The notes under the pieces were generated by a model, which saw only the letters and a list, made by a program, of their open reading frames with translations, was not told the DNA's origin and searched no databases. From Burkholderiaceae bacterium (GTDB taxonomy: Bacteria > Pseudomonadota > Gammaproteobacteria > Burkholderiales > Burkholderiaceae_B), in NCBI GenBank assembly GCA_030728985.1, contig JANQYI010000009.1, positions 160,243-224,242 on the forward strand: a stretch of 64,000 nucleotides of DNA, written 5' to 3'. Position numbers and translations under genes: made by a program. This document shows positions 35,149 through 45,959 of this stretch, in pieces (position 1 is the first letter of the stretch; each line of letters starts with the position of its first letter).

Positions 35149-36240
35149 TTAGAGACTGACGGTATCACGCTGCTCGGAATCCAGATACTCCTTGGACTGC
35201 ATTTCCAGGATACGGGAAACAGTGCGATGAAACTCGTTAGACATGGGACCGGAGGTATAGATTTCCTCGGGCTCGCACTCGGAAGACATGATCAATTTGA
35301 CCTTGTGGTCATAGAAAACATCGATCAGCCAAGTGAATCGCCTGGCCTCAGAGGCATGTTTCGGCCCCATCCTGGGGACGTCTGAGAGAATCACTGCATG
35401 AAAGCGGCTGGCGATCTCGAGATAGTCATTTTGCGAACGTGGTCCACCGCACAAGGTCGCAAAATCAAACCAGACCACACTGCCCGCGCGCTTTTTAGCA
35501 GTGATTTCACGATGCTCAATTAAGAGTACTGGATCCTGTGGCGGCGTATCGGACAACTGCGTAAAGGCCTCTTGCAAAGCCTGGTCCGCCTCGGGACCCA
35601 GAGGGGTGTGATAACACTTCACCTGTTCGAGTGTCCGACGGCGATAGTCAATCCCTGCATCCACGTTCAAAATATCCATGCGGTCTTTGAGCAAAGCAAT
35701 TGCGGGCAAAATACGATCTCGATGCAGGCCATCGGGATAAAGAAGCGAAGGCTCGTAATTGGACGTCATGACAAAAGACGTGCCATGTTCAAAAAACTTG
35801 AGTAATAACCGATACAAAATCATGGCATCGGCCACATCCGAGACGTGGAACTCGTCGAAGCAGATCAGGCGATAGCGCTTGGAGATGCGTTTGGCCACCT
35901 CATCGAGCGGATCTTGCATACCTTTGACTTCGTCAAGTTGGCGATGCACGCTGCGCATGAATTCGTGAAAATGCAAACGAGTTTTACGCTGAACAGGCAC
36001 GGTCGCGTAAAACGCGTCCATCAAAAAGCTTTTCCCACGTCCGACACCTCCCCAGAGGTATACCCCTCTGGGCACATCAGGACGCTTAAACAGCCGCTTG
36101 ACGGCGCTGGAGCGATCGTTTTTAAACGCGATCCAGTCGTCAAAATACGTTTGCAAGCGCTCGATAGCGATGCGTTGGGCGGGGTCTGGCTGATAACCGC
36201 GTTCAGCCAGACTGCTCTCATAATATTGAAGAACGTTCAA
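35149..36240 (-). CDS. zapE: Cell division ATPase ZapE (AFG1 family)
   Basis: 363-aa AFG1-like P-loop ATPase; in E. coli ZapE acts at the constricting Z-ring under stress, and mitochondrial relatives help turn over respiratory-chain subunits. Walker A GGVGRGKSFLMD (about residues 62-73), Walker B LICFDEFHVSDVADA and the motif MTSNYEPSLLYPDG are typical. It lies 20 bases after lpdA on the same strand, so it is probably transcribed with the 2-oxoglutarate dehydrogenase genes. Confidence 0.92.
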   Translation of the reverse strand: MNVLQYYESSLAERGYQPDPAQRIAIERLQTYFDDWIAFKNDRSSAVKRLFKRPDVPRGVYLWGGVGRGKSFLMDAFYATVPVQRKTRLHFHEFMRSVHRQLDEVKGMQDPLDEVAKRISKRYRLICFDEFHVSDVADAMILYRLLLKFFEHGTSFVMTSNYEPSLLYPDGLHRDRILPAIALLKDRMDILNVDAGIDYRRRTLEQVKCYHTPLGPEADQALQEAFTQLSDTPPQDPVLLIEHREITAKKRAGSVVWFDFATLCGGPRSQNDYLEIASRFHAVILSDVPRMGPKHASEARRFTWLIDVFYDHKVKLIMSSECEPEEIYTSGPMSNEFHRTVSRILEMQSKEYLDSEQRDTVSL

Positions 36241-36260
36241 GAGTGTTGCACGCGAGTGCC

Positions 36261-37691
36261 TCAGAAATTGAGAGTGCGCTTGTCAACCGCCAACGCTGCT
36301 TCTTTCATGGACTCCGACAACGTCGGATGCGCATGACAAATGCGGGCGATATCTTCGGCTGCACCACGGAACTCCATAATGGTCACTGCTTCGGCGATCA
36401 ACTCGGAGGCCATCGGTCCGATGATGTGCACACCCAAGACCTCGTCAGTCGCCGCATCCGCCAAAATTTTGACGAAACCGTTGGTATCCCCTAAAGCACG
36501 GGCACGACCATTGGCCAAGAAGGGGAAACTGCCGGCTTTGTAAGCACGGCCAGAGGCCTTGAGCTGCTGCTCGGTCTGACCCACCCAGGAAATTTCAGGC
36601 GAGGTGTAAATGACCCAAGGAATCGTGTCAAAGTTGACATGACCGTGTTGCCCACCAATACGCTCGGCAACCGCAACACCCTCTTCTTCGGCTTTATGGG
36701 CAAGCATGGGACCGCGCACGACATCACCCACCGCCCAGACATTGGGCAAATTGGTTTTGCAATCCGCATCAACCACGACAAAGCCGCGCTCATCGAGCTT
36801 CAAACCCACAGCATCTGCGTTCAAGCCACCCGTGTAAGGCACGCGACCAATCGACACAATCAGCTTGTCGACCACGAGTTTTTGCTCTGCACCAGACGCA
36901 TCCGTATAAGGGACCGTGACTTGCTTGGCCGTTGACTTGATCTCACCAAGCTTGACACCCATTTGAATCGTCAGACCCTGCTTGGTGAAGATCTTGTGCG
37001 CTTCTTTGGCGACCTGCGTGTCGACAGCCGCCAGAAACTCGGGCATCGCTTCGAGCACCGTGACTTCGGCCCCCAACCGGCGCCAAACGCTCCCCATTTC
37101 AAGACCGATCACACCAGCACCAATCACGCCTAATTTCTTAGGAACAGCACCAATATTGAGGGCGCCGTCGTTGGACAAAATCTGCTGTTCGTCAAAAGGT
37201 AAACCTGGCAACTCGCGTGCCGACGAGCCTGTGGCAATCACAACGTGTTTACCAACAATGTCAGCCTCTGTAGTGCCTGAAACCTTGATCGCCCAGCCAC
37301 CATCGACTTGACCTGCGAAAGAGCCTTTGCCATGAAAGAAGGTGATCTTGTTCTTTTTGAACAGATACAGGATGCCATCGTTGTTTTGCTTGACGACATT
37401 ATTTTTGCGACCAAGCATTTTGTCGAGCTTGAGCGAGACGCCCTTAACCTCGATACCGTGATCAACAAAATGATGGTTCACCTGTTCGTAATGCTCGGAT
37501 GACTGCAACAAGGCTTTGGAGGGAATGCATCCAACGTTGGTACACGTGCCGCCCGGCGCAGGGCCGCCCTGACCGTTTTGCCAAGCGTCGATACACGCGA
37601 CGGTCTTGCCTAACTGGGCCGCGCGGATCGCTGCGATATATCCGCCAGGACCCGCACCAATCACTACTACATCAAATTGAGTCAAAGACAT
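36261..37691 (-). CDS. lpdA: Dihydrolipoyl dehydrogenase (E3)
   Basis: 476-aa flavoprotein that reoxidises dihydrolipoamide with NAD+. FAD fold VVVIGAGPGGYIAAIRAAQLG (8-28), redox-active disulfide GTCTNVGCIPSK (Cys50/Cys55), NAD-binding GVIGAGVIGLEMGSVWRRLG, and the C-terminal catalytic HAHPTLSE pair are intact. It has no lipoyl domain, unlike some pyruvate-complex E3 proteins. Placed 12 bases after odhB, it is the dedicated E3 of the 2-oxoglutarate dehydrogenase complex and may also serve the glycine cleavage system. Confidence 0.95.
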   Translation of the reverse strand: MSLTQFDVVVIGAGPGGYIAAIRAAQLGKTVACIDAWQNGQGGPAPGGTCTNVGCIPSKALLQSSEHYEQVNHHFVDHGIEVKGVSLKLDKMLGRKNNVVKQNNDGILYLFKKNKITFFHGKGSFAGQVDGGWAIKVSGTTEADIVGKHVVIATGSSARELPGLPFDEQQILSNDGALNIGAVPKKLGVIGAGVIGLEMGSVWRRLGAEVTVLEAMPEFLAAVDTQVAKEAHKIFTKQGLTIQMGVKLGEIKSTAKQVTVPYTDASGAEQKLVVDKLIVSIGRVPYTGGLNADAVGLKLDERGFVVVDADCKTNLPNVWAVGDVVRGPMLAHKAEEEGVAVAERIGGQHGHVNFDTIPWVIYTSPEISWVGQTEQQLKASGRAYKAGSFPFLANGRARALGDTNGFVKILADAATDEVLGVHIIGPMASELIAEAVTIMEFRGAAEDIARICHAHPTLSESMKEAALAVDKRTLNF

Positions 37692-37703
37692 AAATTTTCC
37701 AGC

Positions 37704-38942
37704 TTAGATTTCGAGCAGCATGCGCTGCGGATCTTCGAGCGCCTCTTTCATGGCGACCAAGCCCAGAACCGCTTCGCGACCGTCGATAATGCGATGGTCG
37801 TACGACATCGCGAGATAGTTGATCGGACGAATGACGATCTGACCCTTTTCAACCACGGCACGCTCTTTGGTTGCATGCACACCCAAAATCGCAGCCTGAG
37901 GGGGGTTGATAATCGGCGTCGACAACATCGAGCCAAACACGCCACCGTTGGAGATCGAGAAAGTACCACCCGTCATCTCTTCGATGCCAAGTTTGCCCTC
38001 GGAGGCGCGCTTACCAAAGTCAGCAATCGTTTTTTCAATTTCGGCGATCGTGAGCTGATCGGCATTACGCAAAATGGGTACGACCAAACCACGCGGACTA
38101 CCCACAGCGATACCGATATCGAAGTAACCGTGATAGATGATGTCCTTACCGTCAACCGAGGCGTTCAAAATAGGATAACGCTTGAGCGCAGCGACCGCAG
38201 CCTTGACAAAGAAAGACATGAAGCCGAGCTTGACACCATGCTCTTTTTCGAACTTGTCCTTGTAGAGATTGCGCAGATCAATCACGCCTTGCATATTGAC
38301 TTCGTTAAACGTCGTCAAAATAGCGTTGTCTTGCTGAGACTGCAACAAACGCTCGGCCACGCGCGCGCGCAGACGACTCATTGGTACGCGCTGCTCTGGA
38401 CGACCGTCGAGTGACTGCGTCATGGGAACAGTGGGGTTCGCCAATGCGACCTTCGGTGCAGCTGCAGGCGCAGCGGAGGCGACAGAAGCTCCAAGCGCAT
38501 CACCCTTGGTAATACGTCCGTCACGGCCCGTGCCAGCTACTGAGGCGGCAGAAACGCCCTTGTCAGCAAGAATCTTGGACGCGGCGGGTGAAGCAATGCC
38601 CGCCGCTGAGGCGGACGCTGCAGCAGCGACCGGTGCTGCTGCCGGAGCGGATGCTGCAGCTGGCGCGGAGGCAGCGGCAGCCGGTGCGGCAGCGCCCTTG
38701 CCATCTGTATCGATGCGCGCGAGGATCTCGCCCGAAGTGACCATGCTGCCATCGCCCTTGACGATTTCAGACAAGACGCCCGAGGTCGGCGCAGGGACTT
38801 CGAGAACCACTTTGTCGGTTTCGACTTCAATCAAAATCTCATCGGCTTGAACAGCCTCGCCAGGTTTCTTTTTCCAAGTCAACAGCGTCGCTTCGGATAC
38901 AGATTCGGATAATTGTGGAACAACAACGTCGGTAATTGCCAT
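37704..38942 (-). CDS. odhB: Dihydrolipoyllysine succinyltransferase (E2 of 2-oxoglutarate dehydrogenase)
   Basis: 412-aa core subunit that transfers succinyl groups to CoA. One N-terminal lipoyl domain with the modified lysine in VETDKVVLEV (Lys44), then an Ala/Pro-rich flexible linker (about 86-115), the E3-binding domain (ASPAASKILADKGV...GRDGRITKGDAL), and the catalytic domain ending YDHRIIDGREAVLGLV with the active-site histidine. The linker creates a long high-GC antisense frame (38422-38850) that is not a gene. Lies 42 bases after sucA. Confidence 0.95.
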   Translation of the reverse strand: MAITDVVVPQLSESVSEATLLTWKKKPGEAVQADEILIEVETDKVVLEVPAPTSGVLSEIVKGDGSMVTSGEILARIDTDGKGAAAPAAAASAPAAASAPAAAPVAAAASASAAGIASPAASKILADKGVSAASVAGTGRDGRITKGDALGASVASAAPAAAPKVALANPTVPMTQSLDGRPEQRVPMSRLRARVAERLLQSQQDNAILTTFNEVNMQGVIDLRNLYKDKFEKEHGVKLGFMSFFVKAAVAALKRYPILNASVDGKDIIYHGYFDIGIAVGSPRGLVVPILRNADQLTIAEIEKTIADFGKRASEGKLGIEEMTGGTFSISNGGVFGSMLSTPIINPPQAAILGVHATKERAVVEKGQIVIRPINYLAMSYDHRIIDGREAVLGLVAMKEALEDPQRMLLEI

Positions 38943-38984
38943 TATATTTTTTCCGTAATATTGGATGAATGCGTTGATCTGGGT

Positions 38985-41852
38985 TTATTTGGTCAGCATG
39001 AAGATTTTGAACTTACCAAAGGCCTGCTCAACCAACGCTTTTTGCTGCTCGAGGTGTTTAGCCAAATACCCAACGGCGGGCGAGGCAGAGGCGACACGCC
39101 CTGCGTAACCAAGCTTTTGACCACTGGACATGTTTTGGTACAGGTGATGCTGCACGTAGAACCACGACCCTTGGTTCTGTGGCTCATCCTGGACCCAGAC
39201 CACTTCGGTTGCCTTGGGATATTTACGCAACTCGGTTTCAAACGTTTTGTGCGCAAAGGGATACAACTGTTCGACGCGAATAATCGCAACACTGTTGTCC
39301 TTGCGCTCTCGACGACCATTGACCAAATCGTAATAAACCTTACCCGAACACACCAGAACGCGCTTGACTGAAGCGGGATTGACCACCTCATCGACTTCGC
39401 CGATGATTGATCTGAAGCGACCATTCGCCAAATCTGCCAGGGGCGATCCAGCATCCTTGTTTCTGAGCAAGGACTTGGGTGTCAAAATCACCAAAGGCTT
39501 GCGGAACTGGCGAATCATCTGACGGCGCAGCAAATGGAAAATCTGAGCAGCTGTGGTGGGCTGAACCACCTGGATATTGTTGTCCGCGCAAAGCTGCAAG
39601 AATCGTTCGATGCGTGCGGATGAGTGCTCTGGGCCCTGACCTTCGTAGCCATGTGGCAACATCATGGTCAAACCAGACTGACGGCCCCATTTGGCTTCGC
39701 CGGAAACGATGAACTGGTCAATCACAACCTGCGCGCCGTTGACGAAGTCACCGAACTGCGCTTCCCAGATGGTGAGCGTTCGGGGGTCGGCACATGAATA
39801 GCCGTACTCAAAACCAAGCACGGCCTCCTCGGAAAGCACCGAGTCGATCACCGTGAAAGGAGCCTGGCCATCAGCAACGTGTTGCAAAGGAATATAAGTA
39901 CCGTCATCCCAACGTTCGCGATTTTGGTCATGCAGCACGGCATGGCGATGCGTAAACGTGCCACGACCAGAGTCCTGACCAGTGATGCGGACGGCGTAAC
40001 CTGAAGCAACCAAGGTGGCAAAAGCCAAATGCTCGCCCATGCCCCAGTCAAGATTCATCTCTCCGCGCGCCATCGCGCGGCGATCATTCAAGAGCTTGCT
40101 CACGAGAGAATGAGGGGCAAAGCCCTCAGGCACACTTGTCAACTTTTCACCAATGCGCTTGAGCTCGGTGATGGGCACAGCGGTGTCGGCCTGATCCGTC
40201 CATTTAGCATTTAAATAAGACGACCAGTCGATCGCATACTTGCTCTTGTAATCGGTCAGGACAGGCTCGATCGTGCGACGACCGTCTTCCATGTATTGAC
40301 GGTAGTCTTTGACGAGTTGATCTCCATCACCGTCTTTTAGAATGCCCTGCGCCGTCAACTTGTCTGCATAGAGCTTGCGGGTGCCGGGGTGCGCGCCGAT
40401 CGTCTTGTACATCAGCGGTTGCGTCAGCGAGGGCGTGTCTTGTTCGTTGTGACCGAGTTTTCGGAAACAAACGATGTCGACCACCACGTCCTTGCCAAAC
40501 TGCATACGAAAGTCCAGTGCCAGACGGGTTGCAAAGACCACCGCCTCAGGATCGTCGCCATTGACATGGAAAACCGGTGCCTCGATCATTTTGGAAACGT
40601 CGGTGCAGTAAATCGTTGAGCGTGTATCGCGTGGGTCAGAGGTCGTGAAACCAATCTGGTTGTTAATGACCAGATGCAAAGTACCACCTGTGCCATAACC
40701 GCGCGTTTCAGCGAGGTTGAGGGTTTCCATGACCACGCCCTGGCCTGCGAAAGCGGCGTCACCGTGCACCAGCACCGGTAACACTTGCTTGTAACCATCC
40801 GCACCGCGACGTTCTTGACGCGCGCGCACGCTGCCCTCAACGACAGGGTTGACGATCTCGAGGTGCGAGGGGTTAAAGGCGAGCGACAAATGCACTGGGC
40901 CGCCGCGCGTCGACAAATCGCTGGAAAAACCGTTGTGATATTTGACGTCACCATCGGTCAGGCCTTCGGCGTGATGACCCTCGAACTCAGCGAACAAGTC
41001 ACCGGGCATCTTGCCCATGATGTTGACGAGCATGTTCAAACGACCACGGTGCGCCATGCCCACCACGATTTCTTGAACGCCGGATTCACCGGCATGGTTG
41101 ACGACCTCGTCCATCGAAGCGATAAAACTGTCTCCGCCTTCGAGTGAAAAACGTTTTTGGCCCACGTATTTTGTGTGCAGGAAACGCTCCAGGCCTTCGG
41201 CCTCGGTCAACTGCTGCAAAATATTGCGTTTGCGATCCGCCGTGAAGGTCGGTGCGCCGAGTGTGGACTCGAGGCGCTCCTGTACCCACCGCTTAACAGT
41301 TGGATCGGAGGCATGCATGAACTCGGCGCCGATCGAGCGGCAATAAGTGTCACGCAAGGCCTTGAGGATCTCGCGCAACGTCATCGTTGTCGCTTTGGTG
41401 AAATAGGTGTTGGTCGCGGAAAAAACCTGATCCAGATCCGCCTCGGTCAAACCATAAAATGCGGGGTCGAGCTCGGGAATTTCAGGGCGATCCTGACGCT
41501 TGAGTGGGTCGAGATCCGCCCAACGTGAACCGAGCGAGCGATAGGCGGCAATCAAAGACTGCACGTGAACCTGTTTCATCGCGACTGCAAGATCGGGCTC
41601 CTGGCCGCGCTGCACAAATGCATTCGCTTTCGCGCGCTGCGCGAAGGACTCAATGATGGGTGCGTGGGCCTGGTCGCGTGTGGCTTCTTGACCATCCGTG
41701 GCCGGCATATGCTGCAACTGATCGAAATAATTTCGCCAGTTATCAGGAACCGAACCTGGATTGTCCAGGTAGGCTTCGTAGAGTTCTTCTACGTAGGGCG
41801 CATTGCCCCCAAAAAGGTATGAGTTCTGTAGAGATTCGAGTTCTGATGACAT
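38985..41852 (-). CDS. sucA: 2-oxoglutarate dehydrogenase E1
   Basis: 955-aa thiamine-diphosphate enzyme that decarboxylates 2-oxoglutarate in the TCA cycle. It starts MSSELESLQNSYLFGGNAPYVEELYEAYL, the E2-binding N-terminal tail, and carries VGMAHRGRLNMLVNIMGK, HVNGDDPEAV, and GQDSGRGTFTHRHAVLHDQ, all conserved in OdhA/SucA. Length is normal. First gene of sucA-odhB-lpdA(-zapE-trpS); AGGTGAAG lies before the ATG. Divergent from maeB across a 356-bp gap that must hold its promoter. Confidence 0.95.
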   Translation of the reverse strand: MSSELESLQNSYLFGGNAPYVEELYEAYLDNPGSVPDNWRNYFDQLQHMPATDGQEATRDQAHAPIIESFAQRAKANAFVQRGQEPDLAVAMKQVHVQSLIAAYRSLGSRWADLDPLKRQDRPEIPELDPAFYGLTEADLDQVFSATNTYFTKATTMTLREILKALRDTYCRSIGAEFMHASDPTVKRWVQERLESTLGAPTFTADRKRNILQQLTEAEGLERFLHTKYVGQKRFSLEGGDSFIASMDEVVNHAGESGVQEIVVGMAHRGRLNMLVNIMGKMPGDLFAEFEGHHAEGLTDGDVKYHNGFSSDLSTRGGPVHLSLAFNPSHLEIVNPVVEGSVRARQERRGADGYKQVLPVLVHGDAAFAGQGVVMETLNLAETRGYGTGGTLHLVINNQIGFTTSDPRDTRSTIYCTDVSKMIEAPVFHVNGDDPEAVVFATRLALDFRMQFGKDVVVDIVCFRKLGHNEQDTPSLTQPLMYKTIGAHPGTRKLYADKLTAQGILKDGDGDQLVKDYRQYMEDGRRTIEPVLTDYKSKYAIDWSSYLNAKWTDQADTAVPITELKRIGEKLTSVPEGFAPHSLVSKLLNDRRAMARGEMNLDWGMGEHLAFATLVASGYAVRITGQDSGRGTFTHRHAVLHDQNRERWDDGTYIPLQHVADGQAPFTVIDSVLSEEAVLGFEYGYSCADPRTLTIWEAQFGDFVNGAQVVIDQFIVSGEAKWGRQSGLTMMLPHGYEGQGPEHSSARIERFLQLCADNNIQVVQPTTAAQIFHLLRRQMIRQFRKPLVILTPKSLLRNKDAGSPLADLANGRFRSIIGEVDEVVNPASVKRVLVCSGKVYYDLVNGRRERKDNSVAIIRVEQLYPFAHKTFETELRKYPKATEVVWVQDEPQNQGSWFYVQHHLYQNMSSGQKLGYAGRVASASPAVGYLAKHLEQQKALVEQAFGKFKIFMLTK

Positions 41853-42208
41853 TTTAGCGCTTCACCTATTCGGGTGCTTCACCCGTTACGATGCAGGAAT
41901 ACCTTCCGTTTTCTCGGCCAAACCGATTTGCGGATAGCGGGGCAGAAGGCGGTTGTTTAAAAGCCTTAAGAGCCGGCATGTAAGTATAACCCTAAGCTTT
42001 AGAATGTTTCCGACATTCGAGCCGGAAATCGGTGCAATCAAGACCGAACGTTATCAGCGCACCACACCAGGATGCCTTCCCCAGGGTTGCTGCATCGCAA
42101 TGCAGATGCTGCGCCGCAAAATCGAAACTTGTCCTCATTCTGTGCCAAGCAGCACTCATGCCTGTAAGCTTGACGGCACCTTCATTCATTATTTGCCTTG
42201 AGAGATCC
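41853..42208. other. Divergent intergenic region, sucA / maeB
   Basis: 356 bases with no gene I can support. The open frame from 42032 is only an upstream extension of maeB, and the 78-codon minus-strand frame in it has no recognisable protein. It must hold the promoters of the sucA operon and of maeB. I could not pick out a convincing sigma-70 pair, and no copy of the 21-bp GntR-type inverted repeat is present. Confidence 0.6.
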
Positions 42209-44500
42209 ATGGACGAAAACTTCGCCAAGCTTGCACTGGACTACCACGCATTCCCGACGCCTGGGAAAATCTCAGTGACACCCACCAAGCCTTTGGCCAA
42301 TCAAGATGATTTGTCTCTGGCCTATTCTCCAGGTGTCGCGGCAGCCTGTATGGCGATTCACGCCCAAGGTGACGAAGCCGCGGCCAAATACACCTCGCGC
42401 TCCAATCTGGTCGCCGTCATTACCAATGGAACTGCGGTGCTGGGGCTGGGCAATATTGGCCCGCTTGCGGCCAAACCGGTGATGGAGGGTAAGGGCTGCT
42501 TATTTAAAAAGTTTGCCGGCATCGATGTGTTTGACATCGAACTCGCTGAAACGGATCCAGACAAGCTTGTCGACATCATTGCCGCACTCGAACCCACGCT
42601 CGGCGGCATCAACCTAGAGGATATTAAAGCGCCAGAGTGCTTCTATATCGAGAAAAAACTGCGCGAACGCATGAAAATTCCTGTCTTTCATGATGACCAG
42701 CACGGCACGGCTATTATCTCCTCGGCCGCCATCATGAACGGACTCAAGGTCGTAGGCAAAAAGATGGGCGAAGTCAAACTCGTTGTGTCTGGCGCGGGTG
42801 CTGCCTCGATTGCCTGCCTGGACTTACTGGTCCATCTAGGTATCAAAAAAGAGAATATCTTTGTTTGCGATTCTCGCGGTGTGATTTACGAAGGTCGTGA
42901 TGCGCAAATGGAAGAAAACAAGAAGCGCTATGCGCAAAAGACCGCGCTTCGCACGCTCGCAGAGGCGATGGTCGGCGCCGATGTCTTTCTAGGCTGCTCA
43001 GCACCTGGTGTGGTCAATGCCGAGATGGTTTCAAGCATGGGCACAAAACCATTGATTTTGGCGCTAGCCAACCCAGAGCCTGAAATCAGGCCCGAGATCG
43101 CCAAAGCCGCGCGCCCCGACTGCATCATTGCGACAGGTCGCTCGGACTACCCCAATCAAGTGAACAATGTTCTTTGCTTCCCCTTTATTTTCCGCGGCGC
43201 GCTTGATGCAGGTGCGAGCAGCATCACGGAGGAGATGAAGCTCGCTTGTGTCAAGGCGATCGCCGAACTTGCCGAGGCCGAACAAAGTGATGAGGTCGCA
43301 CAGGCTTACGCAGGTCAAGAGTTGAGTTTTGGCCCTGACTACATCATCCCAAAGCCTTTCGATCCCCGCTTGATCGTACAAATCGCACCCGCTGTTGCCC
43401 AGGCAGCCGCCGACTCAGGCGTGGCGCGCAGACCGATCCAAGACATGGAGGCCTATAAAGCGAAACTCCAGGCGATGGTCTATCACTCGGGTCAGCTGAT
43501 GAGCCCGCTGTTTTCTCAAGCGAAACGCGCACCAAAGCGTGTCATATACGCAGACGGTGAGGACGAACGCGTGCTTCGTGCGGCACAAACGGTCTCTGAC
43601 GAGAAAATCGCTTTCCCGATTTTGATTGGTCGCCCTTCAGTGATCAACATGCGTATCAAGAAAATGGGGCTGCGCCTGGAGATCGGCAAAAATATAGAAA
43701 TCGTAGATCCAGAAGATGATGTGCGCTTCAACGACTCCTGGCAAGAGTATTACCGCCTCAAAGGTCGTGAGGGCGTGACGCCAACCGTCGCTAAGGCCAT
43801 GGTGCGCAAGCACAACACCCTGATCGCGGTCTTGCTGCTGAAACGCGGCGATGCCGATGCGGTGTTATGCGGCATTGGCAGTCGCTTCGACAACCAGCTT
43901 AAATATGTCGAAGACGTCATTGGTCTGCAAAAAGGCGCGTCGACTTTTGCGGCCATGAATGTGCTGATGCTCTCCGATCAGACTCTGTTTATCTGCGACA
44001 CGCATGTCAATGAGGACCCCTCTGCGGAACAAGTGGCCGACATGACCATTCAAGCCGCACATAAAATGCGCAATTTCGGCATTGTTCCAAAAATCGCCTT
44101 GCTATCGCATTCGAACTTCGGCAGTCGGCCGACGGCCTCTTCGCGCAAAATGGCTCATGCGCGCCAGCTCATCAGCGAACGCGCGCCATCGCTCGAAGTT
44201 GACGGTGAAATGCATGCGGACTCTGCGCTTTCCGAGTCGATCCGCACCGCCAACTATCCGGACAGCACCCTAAAAGGCAGCGCAAACCTTCTTGTGACCC
44301 CAAATCTGGACACCGGCAACGTCACCTACAACCTATTAAAAATGACGGGTAGCAATGGCGTTGCGATGGGGCCCGTCTTGTTGGGTGCCGCAAGACCGGT
44401 CCATATTTTGACCAATAGCGCGACGGTACGCCGCGTCATCAATATGACAGCGCTCGCCGTGATTGATGCTCAAATGGAGGCAGAACAGCGATCGACATAA
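42209..44500 (+). CDS. maeB: NADP-dependent malic enzyme, PTA-fused (MaeB)
   Basis: 763-aa enzyme converting malate to pyruvate and CO2 with NADP. The N-terminal malic-enzyme part (about 1-425) has [17 protein letters not shown], the [15 protein letters not shown] metal and substrate site and the NADP fold [17 protein letters not shown]. The C-terminal third is a phosphotransacetylase-like domain, known in this class as a regulatory acetyl-CoA-sensing part and not a working Pta. The track extends 59 codons upstream; ATG 42209 after GAGAG gives the family N-terminus [21 protein letters not shown]. It would supply NADPH and pyruvate, for example for PHA synthesis. Confidence 0.94.
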   Translation: MDENFAKLALDYHAFPTPGKISVTPTKPLANQDDLSLAYSPGVAAACMAIHAQGDEAAAKYTSRSNLVAVITNGTAVLGLGNIGPLAAKPVMEGKGCLFKKFAGIDVFDIELAETDPDKLVDIIAALEPTLGGINLEDIKAPECFYIEKKLRERMKIPVFHDDQHGTAIISSAAIMNGLKVVGKKMGEVKLVVSGAGAASIACLDLLVHLGIKKENIFVCDSRGVIYEGRDAQMEENKKRYAQKTALRTLAEAMVGADVFLGCSAPGVVNAEMVSSMGTKPLILALANPEPEIRPEIAKAARPDCIIATGRSDYPNQVNNVLCFPFIFRGALDAGASSITEEMKLACVKAIAELAEAEQSDEVAQAYAGQELSFGPDYIIPKPFDPRLIVQIAPAVAQAAADSGVARRPIQDMEAYKAKLQAMVYHSGQLMSPLFSQAKRAPKRVIYADGEDERVLRAAQTVSDEKIAFPILIGRPSVINMRIKKMGLRLEIGKNIEIVDPEDDVRFNDSWQEYYRLKGREGVTPTVAKAMVRKHNTLIAVLLLKRGDADAVLCGIGSRFDNQLKYVEDVIGLQKGASTFAAMNVLMLSDQTLFICDTHVNEDPSAEQVADMTIQAAHKMRNFGIVPKIALLSHSNFGSRPTASSRKMAHARQLISERAPSLEVDGEMHADSALSESIRTANYPDSTLKGSANLLVTPNLDTGNVTYNLLKMTGSNGVAMGPVLLGAARPVHILTNSATVRRVINMTALAVIDAQMEAEQRST

Positions 44501-44543
44501 AACCATGCTGTGGAGCGAAAGCCTTCAGCCAAGGGAACCTGAA

Positions 44544-44580
44544 CGAAAAAGCGCCTGAGTCTCTTCAGGCGCTTTTCTTT
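44544..44580. terminator. Bidirectional terminator between maeB and gltA
   Basis: Perfect 8-bp stem GCGCCTGA/TCAGGCGC with a 6-base loop (44551-44572), TTTTCTTT on the plus side and GAAAAA before it, which reads as a T run on the minus strand. It can therefore end both maeB and the convergent gltA transcript. Confidence 0.85.
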
Positions 44581-44609
44581 GGAGTTGCCGTGTCAACTCA
44601 AGTCTTAGA

Positions 44610-45914
44610 TTACTTGCGCTTGGGGACCGAACGAGACACCGAGCCTTGGTACAACTGGCGAGGACGACCAATTTTGTACTCGGGATCCGAGATCATTTCA
44701 TTCCACTGAGCAATCCAACCAACCGTGCGCGCCAACGCGAAAATCGCGGTGAACATGGAGGTTGGGACGCCAATCGCACGCTGAACAATGCCAGAATAAA
44801 AATCAACGTTCGGATAGAGCTTACGTTCAACAAAATAAGGATCTTCGAGCGCAATACGCTCGAGTTCCATCGAGAGCTTAAAGAGTGGGTCGTTTTCAAG
44901 ACCCAACGCAGCCAACACTTCTTTACATGTTTGCTGCATGAGCTTGGCGCGCGGATCGTAGTTTTTATAAACACGATGACCAAAACCCATCAGGCGCACG
45001 CCAGAGTTTTTGTCTTTGACCTGCTCCATGAACTCACCAACCTTGGCAATACCGCCGTTGGCCTGTAACTCTTCGAGCATCTGCAAGCATGCTTCGTTGG
45101 CGCCACCGTGGGCAGGACCCCACAAACACGCCACACCGGAAGCAATGGCCGCGAAAGGGTTGGTGCCTGAGGAACCGCACAGACGCACTGTAGACGTTGA
45201 AGCATTTTGCTCGTGATCCGCGTGCAGGATAAAGATGCGATCAAGCGCGCGCTCAACGACGGGATTGACGACGTACTCTTCACAAGGGGTTGCAAACATC
45301 ATACGCAGGAAGTTACCCGTGTAAGACAGACTATTTTGTGGGTAGATGTAAGGCTGACCTTGCGAGTATTTGTAAGCCATTGCTACGAGCGTCGGCATTT
45401 TGGCCATGAGACGGATCGCAGAGACATGACGGTGATAAGGATTGGTGATGTCTGTTGAATCATGATAAAACGCAGACAGTGCGCCGACCAAGCCTGTCAG
45501 CACAGCCATCGGGTGCGCGTCGCGGCGGAAACCACGCAAGAAAAACTGAATTTGCTCGTTGACCATCGTGTGATGCGTCACAAGATAATCAAAATCAGTC
45601 CTCTGCTTGGGGTCAGGCAGTTCGCCATTCAGGATCAAATAACTGACATCCATGAAGTCGCAATTGACTGCGAGTTCTTCGATGGGATATCCCCGATAGA
45701 GCAACTCTCCTTTGTCACCATCGATATAGGTGATGTTGGAGGTGCATGACGCTGTCGACAAAAAGCCAGGGTCGTATGTGAACAGACCTGTCTGTCCGTA
45801 CAACTTGCGAATGTCGATGACCTGTGGGCCGACGCTGCCGTCATACATGGGAAAATCAACCGAGGGGCTACCGTCTGAGAACGAGAGCGTGGCTTTTTTA
45901 TCGGACAGTTTCAT
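44610..45914 (-). CDS. gltA: Citrate synthase (type II, hexameric)
   Basis: 434-aa enzyme making citrate from oxaloacetate and acetyl-CoA. Typical type II features: N-terminal beta domain ([35 protein letters not shown]), [18 protein letters not shown] with a catalytic histidine, [18 protein letters not shown], and the end [17 protein letters not shown]. This is the NADH-sensitive type II group. It closes the sdhCDAB-sdhE-gltA series, 45 bases after sdhE. A second, shorter citrate-synthase-family protein in the window is prpC. Confidence 0.95.
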   Translation of the reverse strand: MKLSDKKATLSFSDGSPSVDFPMYDGSVGPQVIDIRKLYGQTGLFTYDPGFLSTASCTSNITYIDGDKGELLYRGYPIEELAVNCDFMDVSYLILNGELPDPKQRTDFDYLVTHHTMVNEQIQFFLRGFRRDAHPMAVLTGLVGALSAFYHDSTDITNPYHRHVSAIRLMAKMPTLVAMAYKYSQGQPYIYPQNSLSYTGNFLRMMFATPCEEYVVNPVVERALDRIFILHADHEQNASTSTVRLCGSSGTNPFAAIASGVACLWGPAHGGANEACLQMLEELQANGGIAKVGEFMEQVKDKNSGVRLMGFGHRVYKNYDPRAKLMQQTCKEVLAALGLENDPLFKLSMELERIALEDPYFVERKLYPNVDFYSGIVQRAIGVPTSMFTAIFALARTVGWIAQWNEMISDPEYKIGRPRQLYQGSVSRSVPKRK

Positions 45915-45959
45915 TCGTGATTCCTTCGTTTAGTTTTGGTTAGCCAGTCAAGACGCTGT

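Noticed and set aside
38422-38850. 142-codon Ala-rich plus-strand frame
   Set aside because: It is the reverse reading of the Ala/Pro-rich linker and lipoyl domain of odhB; low-complexity GC-rich codons keep the antisense frame open.
42032-42208. 59-codon N-terminal extension of maeB
   Set aside because: Cys-rich unrelated sequence with no homology to malic enzymes; ATG 42209 with GAGAG before it gives the standard N-terminus.
41853-42208. Possible small gene or RNA in the sucA/maeB gap
   Set aside because: The 78-codon minus-strand frame in the gap has no recognisable features, and no stable RNA structure with terminator is seen.
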